Shown here one piece after another: positions 20,330 to 31,613 of a stretch of 64,000 bases of DNA. The position numbers and the translations under genes are program-made. Within the stretch, counting starts at the first letter, position 1; each line of letters starts with the position of its first letter. The stretch comes from VXNF01 sp965116465 (lineage in GTDB: Bacteria > Actinomycetota > Acidimicrobiia > Acidimicrobiales > CATQHL01): the NCBI GenBank assembly GCA_965116465.1, contig OZ220687.1, forward strand, positions 1,984,001-2,048,000. Reading direction: 5' to 3'. The notes beneath the pieces are model-generated. The model worked only from the letters and a program-made list of their open reading frames with translations. It made no database searches and had not been told where the DNA came from.

Positions 20330-20733
20330 CGTGGCCGCACGGCCTCTGCCCGGAGACGTCCGGTTGGAGTTCGACCGTCGCCAACTGCAATCGGGCCGGG
20401 CAGCAGTACATGTGCATCTCCACGCCAACTCGCCCGAACTTGCGTGGGTCTACGGGACCAGTGTCCAGCCGGCTCCAGATCCGCACGCGCTTCACCTCTC
20501 CGCCAGCGGGCGGCTTTCCGGCTGACGTTGGAGGAGTTCTTGCTATTTCTCGATCGGGAGGTGTTGTTCAACGATTGGAAGGACGGCTGGAAGCCGAAGC
20601 TGATCCGATCGCTCGAGGCCTCGGAACGCCTGCAAGCCCGATCAACGGCTCGGCAGTTCCCCGACGAGCCGTCGGCGCACTCGAGGCGCTCGGCTACAGC
20701 GTGACTGCGCCTACCGCCGACGCCTCCGGCTGA
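20330..20733 (+). pseudogene. Frameshifted remnant of an unknown protein
   Basis: Frame 3 (20330-20523) encodes LEFDRRQLQ, HVHLHANSPELAWVYG and HALHL. A different frame just downstream (20520-20704) encodes FRLTLEEFLLFLDREVLF and LIRSLEASERLQ. Both pieces look like real, charged, non-shadow protein, and together they resemble one gene broken by a frameshift near 20500-20520. I recognise no named family. The stretch otherwise holds no intact gene. Confidence 0.4.
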
Positions 20734-20767
20734 ACTCGGTTAGCAGCGCTGGAATCGCTTCGGCAGC

Positions 20768-21959
20768 TCAGCGCTGTCCAGGATTGGACCGGACTCTTCC
20801 CTTCAACTCTTTTGGCAGTGCCTTGCTGTGCACGACGACGAGTTTCTTGTTGGCGCGGGTGAGACTGGTGTAGAGCGAACCGTGACGGCCGACGTTCTTC
20901 TGGAAGTCGCCCGGCTCGACGACCACGACGCCGTCAAACTCCAGGCCTCGGGCTTGGACCGCCCGGATGATCCTGAGGCGTCCCCTGTAGGTGGGCTCGG
21001 CGTCCGATGCAGGGCCAGCCGGGAGCGCGAATGTCGTTCGGCTACCGGTTCGCGGCGGTCGCCGCCATCCACTCTCCAGGAAGTACTGCCGCATCCTGTC
21101 GGCATGATCCTGGCTCCAGACGATCACGGCAATGAGACCATCGTCGAACTCCTCGGTGAGCGCTCGGGCTTCGGCCTCGACGCTCTCGATGACCTGTTGC
21201 GGCGTGAAACGACGGACAACTTCAACCGAACCTCGCGACCCGCTGCGCAGCGTTCGGTGCCGCCGCTCGCGGCGCGGTAGGAGCCACCCTGCATAGCGAA
21301 CGTAGGGACACCTCGCCAATCTCCGCGGCATCACTGCCGGCCGTCGGATCTGGGTCATCGGCTTGGGCAGAGGCGACCGTGGCCGGAGGTGGAGATTCCA
21401 TGGGCGGTCTACCGCGGGCGGGCGCCGGCGTCCGAGGCGCAGAGCGCGTAGGCGGAGGGGCTGGGATTGTCGGCGCGTCGGTCCCCGGCCGGAAGACGGA
21501 GTGCCGGTCCGTACCTGATTCGAGATCGTCAACGAGTCCGACGACTTCGTCGCCGCGGGCCGAGAAGGTTCGGCGCCCTAGCAGGGTCTTCGGATCCGGG
21601 GCAGTTCGAGGATCCGGGACACTTCGTGGATCCCAGCCCCGACCGTCGAAGAGCAATCCGGCCAGAGGGGCGGCCCAACTCACCACGAGAACTCGGCCGT
21701 TCGCCACATGAGCGGGCGCGACGTAGAAGTCCCGGAGGTCGGGCTCCTCGCAATCGAGGGCAACGCGGCCGATCAGGGCGCCGGAACGCTTGGCCGCAAC
21801 TTTGGGCCCGGCTCCTCCCCAAATGACGTTGGCCGCCATCCCGACTGTCGCCACCTTTGTGGCGGCCTTGCCCCAGTCTTCCTTCAACTGTCTCAGGTAG
21901 GTCTCGTTGATCGCCCGCTCAGCAGCAAGCGTGTCGTCGTATTCGAAGTGCGCGCTCAC
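20768..21959 (-). pseudogene. HelD-like superfamily 1 helicase, core deleted and frameshifted
   Basis: The N-terminal piece (GTG 21959 down to about 21310) has HelD-type features: AERAINETYLRQLKEDW, DFYVAPAHVANGRVLVV, SWAAPLAGLLFDGRGW and VVGLVDDLES. The C-terminal piece, in another frame (about 21250-20768), has helicase motifs V-VI: VQARGLEFDGVVVVEP and SLYTSLTRANKKLVVVHS. The Walker A and Walker B core expected between them is missing, replaced by a Pro/Ala/Thr-rich stretch and a frame change near 21250-21310. The start overlaps the stop of the upstream SNF2 gene (GTGA), so the two were one translationally coupled unit. It cannot hydrolyse ATP as it stands. Confidence 0.6.
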
Positions 21960-24900
21960 CGCACCACCTCCATCGAGCAGAGGGCGATCTCCTCCAGCGA
22001 GAGCGATCCGGCTCTCGCTTCGTCCAGTTGGCGTCGGGCCTCCTCGTACCGGTGTTGCTGATTGTCGAGTTGGCTCTGGAACAGCCGGATGATCTCCGGC
22101 TTGGGTTCTTCGCCGAGCGTCTCGATGCGCTGGGTGATTCCCGCGATGCGCCGCCGGTGGGTTTCTTCAAGACTGATCTGTCGCGCCTCCACCAGCCGGC
22201 TGTTCTCAGCTCTTCGCCGGTCATCCTCCTCGGTGTGCCTGCGGCTGAGTTGGTCTGCGCAGGCCAGCACATGCCGGGAGTCCCAGTCCATCGCTTCGCC
22301 CGAGTTGCGTTCGAGGCCGGCCTCGGCAAGCGCTGCGAGAAGCGCCGCGCCCGGTTTCTCACCGACTGGCTCACTGTCACCGGTCACTGCGGCAGTCCAG
22401 AGTTCGGTTGCCGGGCGGATGCCATTCCAGCGTGCAACAGCGACGAGCACGAGATAGCGACCCGGCGGAATGGCAGACGTTCGAATCCGGACCGCTCCGT
22501 ACGGGGCTCGCCTGGTGCCGGGGACGCGCAACGCCGCGCGTGCGAGCGGGTGGGTGGCGTTCAGCAGATCGGCTCCTCGGCGTCGTGCGGTCTCCTGGTC
22601 GAGACAGAGGGTTATCTCGTTCTCGTTCCGGAGATCAGCATGGAGCGACGTGATCTCGCTGAGCGATCGTTCACGGTCGGCTTGTACGCCGAGAAGGTTC
22701 TCGGCCAGTGTGGCGTTGCCCGTGAGATGCAGCCATGGCCCGCTGTCGGCGCGCCGGCAGACCGCGCCGGGTGCTGAGGCCGCCCAGTCCTCCAGAAGCC
22801 AAACGAGTTCGGGCTGACCGACGTATCGGCCCTTCGTCCGCACCTCGTTCTCGAACCCGTCTACTTCGGCATTGTCCAGAACGTTGAGCAGGTCGGCCGC
22901 GTCCTCCACGTCCTTGCGGATGCCGGCCTTGAATTCGATGGCCGTCAGGGCTTGATCGATCTTCCGATTGCGCTCCTCGGAGGAGAGCGTGAAGTCGAAC
23001 ATCGCTCGTCGGAGGTTCGGCAACTCAGCGCGCAGGATGGGTTCCAGTTCGCCGATCGATGCGGTGAAGACTCCGATCCGTTCATGGACGCGGGCGATGA
23101 TGTCGGTCTCGATCGTGCCGGGCGTGCGGAAGTTGAGGATGTGGATCTTCTCCTCCTGCTGCCCGAACCGGTCGATCCGGCCGATCCGTTGCTCCACTTC
23201 CATGGGATTCCAGGGCAGGTCGTAGTTGACAACTGCAGAGCAGAACTCGAAGTCGAGACCCTCGCCGGCTACCCGCGTTGCCAGCATGACGTCGAAGTCA
23301 CCGTCGCGAAAGCGCCTGATGACGCCACGCCGTTCCGCCTGCGGCACGCCGCCGTGCAACACGCAGGTTCGGAACTGTCCGCCGAGTCGATCGCCGAGAT
23401 ACGCGACGGCGGGTCGGGAGAACGTGAACACCAGCACCTGGCGTCCTCGCCCAACCATGTCCGCAAGTGCCCCGATGAACTCGTCGAACTTTGTATCGAT
23501 GTCGCCGAGAGTGCGCGCTGCGCTCACCACCTCCTCCGGAGGTGTGTCCCAAGCGTGTGGGTCGAAGGCGTCACCGTCCGGTCTGGTGGCATCGTCGTCC
23601 TCTGAGTTGCCTGTGTCGTCGAACGCACCGTCCTCGTCTCCCCAAGACCGGTGTCCGTCGCCGCCATTCATGGAGAGGATCTGACGCTTCGCGGCCTGGA
23701 GGCAGGATCCGGCGAGGCGTAGGGGCATCTGCCCGATGAAGTAGACGGGCATGTTTCGTACCTCGGCCCGTCTGCACTGCCACTCATAGATCGCGTCGTA
23801 GAGCTTGCGTTCCGCTTCGGTCAGCATCACGTCGACGACGTCGGCGTCGCGGACCGTCTTGTCCTCGTCGACTTCGGTCTTGCGGGTTCTCGTCACAACA
23901 CTCGACAACGTGTTCAAGTCGGCTAGCAGCCGAGTGGCCTCCGCCTTCTCCGGAGGTCGCAGGTTCCGCAGTGCCAGGATCTCGTCGAGCCGGTGGTACT
24001 CGGGCCGATCGGTGACCGGCCGTCCGAAAGTCATGTCTTGTATCGACCGCAGCCAGGCCTGCCGGTGCTGGTTGGGAGTGGTGTCATCAGCCAGGGAGGC
24101 TGATACTCGATTGAGGACGGCGTTCGGCTCCAGCCGTGTCTGCAGTGCGTAGCGGTCGTCGAATTCGTCGGGGTTCAGCAACTCGAGCAGGTTGAACAGG
24201 TCGTTGTTGCCGAGGTTCAGCGGTGTCGCCGAAAGGAACAACAGGGTCCCTGCCCAGTCGCTCAGTTGGGTACCCAGCGCGTGGCTGCGGGTCCCGAGGT
24301 TTCGCAAGGCATGCGCCTCGTCCACGATGATCAGATCGAAGTGAGGGGCGAGGCTGTTCAGCCGGTCCAAGCCGTCCCAGATGCGGAGACGCTCCAGCGA
24401 GCACACCGCGCGGAACCTTGCTGGAACGCGGTCGGTCTCGAACTGCTCTAGCAGATCGTCGAGCAGAGTGGCGTCCAACCTGGCCGTCTCGAACCCGAAA
24501 CGCTCGGACATCTCTTGGCGCCACTTGTCCACGAGACCCGACGGGCAGACCACGAGAACCCTGTCTGCTTGCCGGCGTGCGTCCAACTCGGTCCAGATGA
24601 GGCCCGCTTCGATCGTCTTGCCGAGACCTACCTCGTCGGCGATCAGCATGCTCGCGCGTCCTGTGCGAAGCAGTTTCATGACCGGACGGAACTGATATGC
24701 CCGGAACACCGTCCGGGTTGCCCCGAATGAGTAGACGGTGTCGGTGAGGTGCTCGTCCAGTTTCGCCCGCGTGAGCGTGGCTGCGATCTCCCTCATCCCA
24801 CCCGGAGGTCGCTTCACCCAGTCCAAGGGGTCATCGTCGACATGCGCGTGAGAGAGCCCACCCTCCCGAAACGTCTGCAGCTTGCCGTCGAGTCGTACCC

Positions 24901-25666
24901 GGTAGCGCCATTCGCCGCCGGCGAATACGCGGGAGCGCACGGATGTCTCTCGTCCGCCGGGCACCGTGATGACCGCTGCGCCCTTGGCGAACGCGGGTCG
25001 CGGAATCGGTTGAGCCTCGGTCCAGAGATGTTCGAACCAGGCGTTTGCGCGATCGAGGAAGGTATTACCGCCGGGCGTGGCGTCGCCGCGTTGCGGGCCT
25101 TCGGGGGAAGCGCCGGAGGTGACCAGCATCACGACGCAGCTGAAGGGGGTGCGGAATCGATAGTTCCCGGTAGGAAGCGATTCTGGAGCATCCCGCTCGT
25201 GCCGATGTCGGCAATCGGCCACCTCCTCGATGCCGTGGGGTAGCCCTTCACCATCGCCGAGCGGACCACCGATCAGCAGTAGCCGAGCGGCTGGAGACGT
25301 GCCCAGAAATATCGAGGCGTCTGCCAGCACCGGGTGGTATTCGAAGTCGTGTTCGCCGGAGTTCACCGGGGTCTGTCTCCCGTAGCACGGGTTGATTTGG
25401 CCGACCGGGAGCCCCGTCACCGGGGGCTCTTCGCGGAGCACGCCGAATGCAAGATAGTCACTCTCGCCGCTGCCTGTGGGATGTCCGGCATTCCTGCTCA
25501 TCGGGTGATGTCGGTCCGGAAGGCCGTCACCATCTAGCCGTTCGGCGTTAAGTGTCGATGAGCCTCGGCTGGGTTGCCGGTGGTCAGGGTGGTGTGGGTC
25601 AGTCCGACCCGGCGGGCGCGGTGCGGCGGGTTTGCTGCCGTTGGTGTGTTCGGTCGCGTTTATCAC
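21956..25666 (-). CDS. Large SNF2/RapA-type helicase (1236 aa)
   Basis: The superfamily 2 motor is complete: Walker A ADEVGLGKT (about 343-351), DEAH (449-452), SATPLN, and in the second lobe VLHGG, TRVAGEGLDFE and QRIGRIDRFGQ. Residues about 200-290 (ANAWFEHLW, then GGEWRYRVRLDGKLQTF) form a conserved-looking N-terminal module. The first 200 residues match nothing I know, but a strong AAGGAGG site sits before GTG 25666. A helical, charged C-terminus (about 1130-1236) may be a coiled coil. Related proteins occur in RapA-like, repair and anti-phage contexts; the overlap with a HelD-like gene suggests a two-helicase operon. A specific defence system cannot be assigned. Confidence 0.85.
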   Translation of the reverse strand: MINATEHTNGSKPAAPRPPGRTDPHHPDHRQPSRGSSTLNAERLDGDGLPDRHHPMSRNAGHPTGSGESDYLAFGVLREEPPVTGLPVGQINPCYGRQTPVNSGEHDFEYHPVLADASIFLGTSPAARLLLIGGPLGDGEGLPHGIEEVADCRHRHERDAPESLPTGNYRFRTPFSCVVMLVTSGASPEGPQRGDATPGGNTFLDRANAWFEHLWTEAQPIPRPAFAKGAAVITVPGGRETSVRSRVFAGGEWRYRVRLDGKLQTFREGGLSHAHVDDDPLDWVKRPPGGMREIAATLTRAKLDEHLTDTVYSFGATRTVFRAYQFRPVMKLLRTGRASMLIADEVGLGKTIEAGLIWTELDARRQADRVLVVCPSGLVDKWRQEMSERFGFETARLDATLLDDLLEQFETDRVPARFRAVCSLERLRIWDGLDRLNSLAPHFDLIIVDEAHALRNLGTRSHALGTQLSDWAGTLLFLSATPLNLGNNDLFNLLELLNPDEFDDRYALQTRLEPNAVLNRVSASLADDTTPNQHRQAWLRSIQDMTFGRPVTDRPEYHRLDEILALRNLRPPEKAEATRLLADLNTLSSVVTRTRKTEVDEDKTVRDADVVDVMLTEAERKLYDAIYEWQCRRAEVRNMPVYFIGQMPLRLAGSCLQAAKRQILSMNGGDGHRSWGDEDGAFDDTGNSEDDDATRPDGDAFDPHAWDTPPEEVVSAARTLGDIDTKFDEFIGALADMVGRGRQVLVFTFSRPAVAYLGDRLGGQFRTCVLHGGVPQAERRGVIRRFRDGDFDVMLATRVAGEGLDFEFCSAVVNYDLPWNPMEVEQRIGRIDRFGQQEEKIHILNFRTPGTIETDIIARVHERIGVFTASIGELEPILRAELPNLRRAMFDFTLSSEERNRKIDQALTAIEFKAGIRKDVEDAADLLNVLDNAEVDGFENEVRTKGRYVGQPELVWLLEDWAASAPGAVCRRADSGPWLHLTGNATLAENLLGVQADRERSLSEITSLHADLRNENEITLCLDQETARRRGADLLNATHPLARAALRVPGTRRAPYGAVRIRTSAIPPGRYLVLVAVARWNGIRPATELWTAAVTGDSEPVGEKPGAALLAALAEAGLERNSGEAMDWDSRHVLACADQLSRRHTEEDDRRRAENSRLVEARQISLEETHRRRIAGITQRIETLGEEPKPEIIRLFQSQLDNQQHRYEEARRQLDEARAGSLSLEEIALCSMEVVR

Positions 25667-25774
25667 TCCTGCCTCCTTGTGCTGCTCGCCGCCGGCCCTC
25701 TAACAGAGCAGTGGGCCGGCTGCTGGCTATCGCCTAGGTTTCTGTGCTAATAACTCTAACCTATCACAAGGTAT

Positions 25775-25803
25775 TTGTCAACGCGACAGAAAGTAGCTAT
25801 TCT
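25775..25803 (+). promoter_or_regulatory. Promoter TTGTCA-17-TATTCT of the Nudix regulator
   Basis: TTGTCA (25775-25780) and TATTCT (25798-25803) with a 17-nt spacer form a near-ideal promoter. Only 6 nt separate the -10 from GTG 25810, so the mRNA should be leaderless; this decides the start codon. The surrounding A/T-rich 25740-25800 segment is shared with the divergent SNF2 gene and may hold an operator. Confidence 0.65.
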
Positions 25804-25809
25804 GGGGAC

Positions 25810-26550
25810 GTGTCTCCCGCCTCGAAGCAACCTGTCGACGCTGCAGCCGAATCTCGTCCAGCGGGCTACGACCCCCATGCCTTCGTGCCGTTCGCCGTGA
25901 CGGTTGACATCGTGCTGCTGACGGTCGTGGAGCGTCAGTTGAAGGTGCTGCTGATCGAGCGGGGCAAGCCGCCGTACGAGGGGGCTTGGGCCCTGCCAGG
26001 GGGGTTCGTTCAGCCCGACGAGGACCTCGGCGAGGCGGCGGTCCGGGAACTGTTGGAGGAGACCGGGATCAGCGCCGAGCCAAGCGGCCTGCTGCAACTC
26101 GGCGCCTACGGGCAACCGGAGCGGGATCCGCGGATGCGGGTGGTGACCGTGGCGTTCGGGGCGATCGTGCCGCGGCTCACCGAGGTGCCCCGGGGCGGTA
26201 GCGATGCCGCCCATGCCGCGCTGGTGCCGGTGGCCGAGCTGCAGAGCAACCGGCTACCTCTGGCGTTCGACCACCGCCTGATCGTCGACGATGCCGTGGC
26301 CAGGCTGCGGGCTGGACTCGACACCGGCGACTTGGCTGCCAGCTTCTGTCCGCCCGAGTTCACCATCCGGGAGTTGCGGGAGGTCTACGAGGCAATCCTG
26401 CAGACCGAACTGGACTCCGGCAACTTCCAGCGCAGGGTCACGCAGCGCGAGGGTTTCCTCACGCCCACCGAGCGCCGCGTCGTGCCGGGCGAGCAGGGAG
26501 GCCGGCCCGCCGCGCTCTGGCGGGCAGGCGAACCGGAGGGTACCGAGTAG
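25810..26550 (+). CDS. Nudix-domain transcriptional regulator (NrtR-like)
   Basis: This 246-residue protein has an N-terminal Nudix fold with GGFVQPDEDLGEAAVRELLEE. That is close to the GX5EX7REUXEEXGU box, with the first Glu replaced (Gln-Pro-Asp-Glu region), so hydrolysis may be reduced. The C-terminal winged helix (about 160-230) contains FTIRELREVYEAILQTELDSGNFQRRV, split here as FTIRELREVYEAIL and SGNFQRRV, which is typical of NrtR. NrtR proteins sense ADP-ribose and control NAD or sugar genes; no NAD genes are nearby. The promoter places the start at GTG 25810 rather than at GTG 25744. Confidence 0.8.
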   Translation: MSPASKQPVDAAAESRPAGYDPHAFVPFAVTVDIVLLTVVERQLKVLLIERGKPPYEGAWALPGGFVQPDEDLGEAAVRELLEETGISAEPSGLLQLGAYGQPERDPRMRVVTVAFGAIVPRLTEVPRGGSDAAHAALVPVAELQSNRLPLAFDHRLIVDDAVARLRAGLDTGDLAASFCPPEFTIRELREVYEAILQTELDSGNFQRRVTQREGFLTPTERRVVPGEQGGRPAALWRAGEPEGTE

Positions 26551-26596
26551 TCGAGCGGTCCAGCCCGCGTGCGGAGGCTGTCGCGCCACTGGGCTG

Positions 26597-26623
26597 TGGA
26601 TCCCGGCCTCCGCCGGGATGACG
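26597..26623 (-). repeat. Palindromic dispersed repeat, copy 2
   Basis: This is the reverse-orientation copy of the 27-nt element (TGGATCCCGG-CCTCC-GCCGGGATGACG, broken here for clarity). Its arms can form a GC-rich hairpin. It lies between two convergent genes, the Nudix regulator and the pseudo-HAD fusion, and may act as a bidirectional terminator. Confidence 0.8.
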
Positions 26624-26643
26624 GAGAGAGCGCCAGGGCGTGC

Positions 26644-28860
26644 TCAGGTGCGGCGGAGGAGGTCGGTGAAGTTGCCGACGGTGGGATGCGAACTCGGTGT
26701 GCCGGAGGGATCCGTTGCGGGCACGCCGAAGAGTCCGGTCGACATGCCCAGTGAGCGGGCCGCGTCGAGCGTGTGGGCATCGTGGTCGATGACCAGGCAG
26801 TTGGCGAAGGGGATCTCCGCAACCCGGCGCAGCATCTCGAACACTCCCGGGTCGGGTTTGCGGATCCCGATGTCGCTGCTGACGACCCACGGCGACACGG
26901 CCTCGAAACCCGTCCACGCCCGCAGGCGCCACGACCAGTCGGCGACGTCGTTGGTGACACAGGCCACCCCGATGTCTCGGCGGAGGAGCGCTCGGACGAA
27001 CTCGGCTGCACCGGGGGGCACGGACATCCGGCCCGTGTAGGGGCCATGGGTCCAGGTGGGCGTTCCGGTCAGGCCGCAGGACTCCCACAACTGATCGGGG
27101 GTGAGGCGACCGAGGGTGGCGAGGCGGTACGACTCGCGGATCTCGGCGGGGGAGGCGGTCGCCCCGGCCTGCTGCACGAACGGCACCAGCAGCTCACTGG
27201 CCGGGTCGGCCGGCTGGAACAGCACACCCCAGCCGCCGATGACGACGAGCCTCAGGGCACGCGACGGCGGGGCAGGCGCGGCGTCCGCGCCGTCGGAGTC
27301 GGCTTCGCTCTCGGCCTCGTCGGATTCCGTCGGCTCGTCGTCCTCGGCCTCGTCGTCGGGTTCTGCGGGCTCGTCGCTCTCGGCCTCGTCGTCGGGCTCT
27401 GCGGGCTCGTCGCTCTCGGCTTCGTCGTCGGGTTCTGCGGGTTCGTCACTCTCGGACTCGGCCTCCTCGGGCCTTGGCGGTTCGTCGCTCGCCGGCTCGG
27501 CAGGCAGGATCTCGTCGGGCTCTGCCGGCTTGTCCGGCCCGGCTTCGTCGGGTTCGGCCGTTGCCGCCGGCTCGCCGCGCTCCGCCGTCCCGTCGGGCGC
27601 GGGTTCGGCCGCTGCCGCCGGTTCGTCGAACGCCAGCGGCTGCTCTGCCGGCACCCAGCCGACGATCGGCGCCACCTCGTCGGTCGCGGGCTCCTCGGGC
27701 GCCGCAACCTCGTCGGCCTCCGCCGGTTCGTCCGGCGGCGGGGTCATCGCCTCCGACCCCTCCGGGCCAGCGGCCGCGGCGCCGGTCTCCGGCCCGACGC
27801 CGGGGATCTCCTCACCCGATGCGGTCCAGTCGCGCGATGCGGTCCAGCCGCCCGATGCGGTCCAGTCGCCCGGGGAGGCACCGGCAGGAGTCGGGTCCTC
27901 GATGTCGCCGGCCAGGTCCTCGAACCCTGCATCGGCCAGTTCGCCCCAGTCGACGTCGTCACCGGCGGCTGCGGTCGGATCAGCCCCGGCCGCCCCCCAC
28001 GGGATCCCCGTCCCGGGCGGCTCTCCGGCGCTCGGGGCGGCGCGCTCGCCGGCTACGGCGGCAACGACCGTGGGAATCTGCTCGCTGTCGGCCTTGGCCA
28101 TGAGGGCGCTCGCCCTCCGTTTGCGGACGCGCCTGATGTACCACCACCCCAGCACGTTCAGCAGCAGCGCCAGCACGAACAGCGCCGCCGCCGCCAACCC
28201 CACGAGCCGCAGCGTCTTGGCGGTGGTGTTCTCCTCGCGCGCCGCCATGCGGACCGTCACCGGCGAGGAGTCCTCGCTGAGAGCCGTCCACGTGAAGTCG
28301 CCGTCGCCGGCGGTCAAGTCACCCGGCAGGTCGATGCTCAGGCGAACGGTGAGCCCCTCCAGGGGCACGTTCCCGCCGAAGTCGCCGACGGCCCCCCGCA
28401 CCCGCTCGCCCAGTCCCTGGTTGAAGGCCAGAGTGTCGAACAGTTCCGGCAGCGCCGCGGCGGGATCCACCTGGCCCGCCACCTCCCAGGTCTGCTCGGC
28501 GAACTCGGTCCGGCGGCGCAACTGGAAGCCGTCGAAGACGTCCGGTCCGGCGATCTCCGCCAGCACCGTCGGGAGTTCCTCGGCGCTCCCGAAGTGCTTG
28601 GTGGCCCGCACCCACAGCAGATTGTCGGCCTCGCGGGCCGGTCCGGTCACGTCCCAGCCGGCGAGTGCCAGGTCCTGCAGGTCGAGCTGGGAGGCGAGGT
28701 CGCCGAGTGCATCGGCAGCGGCACGGTCGAGGCTGATCCCCACCGCCACCGTGCCCGAGCCGTTCTCGGCCACGTCGACGTCCACCCCGACACCCACCTC
28801 GCAGGCGGACGTCGCCAGCAGGGCCCCGGCCAGCGTGATTCCCAGCAGCAGCCGTCGCAT
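26644..28860 (-). CDS. Lipoprotein / membrane anchor / acidic linker / degenerate HAD-domain fusion
   Basis: This is a 738-residue protein. Residues 1-20 are a lipoprotein signal (MRRLLLGITLAG, lipobox ATSAC). About 21-225 form an extracytoplasmic domain resembling actinobacterial LppM-type lipoproteins. A membrane segment at about 226-250 (LAAAALFVLALLLNVLGWWY) is followed by RRVRKRR. A long Pro/Glu/Asp-rich disordered linker (about 260-545) includes three SDEPAEPDDEAE repeats. The C-terminus (about 550-738) has a HAD hydrolase fold with VTND (motif II), IRKPDP (III) and VIDHDAHT (IV). Motif I reads VVIGGWGVLF instead of DxDG(T/V)L, so the nucleophile Asp and its partner are gone. The start at 28860 gives the clean signal peptide. 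It is probably a membrane sensor or scaffold, not a phosphatase. Confidence 0.8.
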   Translation of the reverse strand: MRRLLLGITLAGALLATSACEVGVGVDVDVAENGSGTVAVGISLDRAAADALGDLASQLDLQDLALAGWDVTGPAREADNLLWVRATKHFGSAEELPTVLAEIAGPDVFDGFQLRRRTEFAEQTWEVAGQVDPAAALPELFDTLAFNQGLGERVRGAVGDFGGNVPLEGLTVRLSIDLPGDLTAGDGDFTWTALSEDSSPVTVRMAAREENTTAKTLRLVGLAAAALFVLALLLNVLGWWYIRRVRKRRASALMAKADSEQIPTVVAAVAGERAAPSAGEPPGTGIPWGAAGADPTAAAGDDVDWGELADAGFEDLAGDIEDPTPAGASPGDWTASGGWTASRDWTASGEEIPGVGPETGAAAAGPEGSEAMTPPPDEPAEADEVAAPEEPATDEVAPIVGWVPAEQPLAFDEPAAAAEPAPDGTAERGEPAATAEPDEAGPDKPAEPDEILPAEPASDEPPRPEEAESESDEPAEPDDEAESDEPAEPDDEAESDEPAEPDDEAEDDEPTESDEAESEADSDGADAAPAPPSRALRLVVIGGWGVLFQPADPASELLVPFVQQAGATASPAEIRESYRLATLGRLTPDQLWESCGLTGTPTWTHGPYTGRMSVPPGAAEFVRALLRRDIGVACVTNDVADWSWRLRAWTGFEAVSPWVVSSDIGIRKPDPGVFEMLRRVAEIPFANCLVIDHDAHTLDAARSLGMSTGLFGVPATDPSGTPSSHPTVGNFTDLLRRT
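27346..27453 (-). repeat. Three 36-bp tandem repeats coding an acidic 12-mer
   Basis: The units 27346-27381, 27382-27417 and 27418-27453 are nearly identical and encode SDEPAEPDDEAE three times within the cytoplasmic linker of the fusion protein. Degenerate flanking copies extend on both sides. Confidence 0.9.
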
Positions 28861-28949
28861 GGCGCGGCCACGCGCGCGGGTGCCGCGGGCCTGCGGGCGA
28901 GCGTGCAGGCCGCCGGACCTGCCGGCGAGCCCGTGCCGGAGTCGCACGG

Positions 28950-31490
<2,541 letters not shown>

Positions 31491-31601
31491 CAATTCCTCC
31501 TGCCGCCGCGTCGGCGCCTTGCCGGTTGGCGAAACCCAACAACGCGGCCGCCGCAGTCATTCCAAGTGTACAGGTGAGGTCTCTCGCGGGGTATCCCGGC
31601 T

Positions 31602-31607
31602 TATCCT
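31602..31607 (+). promoter_or_regulatory. -10 box TATCCT of the prenyl synthase gene
   Basis: TATCCT is followed by exactly 6 nt and then GTG 31614, predicting a leaderless transcript. It sits in the divergent clpC spacer (31491-31613). The -35 is not obvious. Confidence 0.45.
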
Positions 31608-31613
31608 CGCGGC

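Noticed and set aside
21956..25666. Naming the SNF2 gene as DISARM DrmD or Zorya ZorD
   Set aside because: The motor motifs are generic SNF2/RapA, and none of the partner genes of those systems (methyltransferase, drmA/B, zorA/B) are present.
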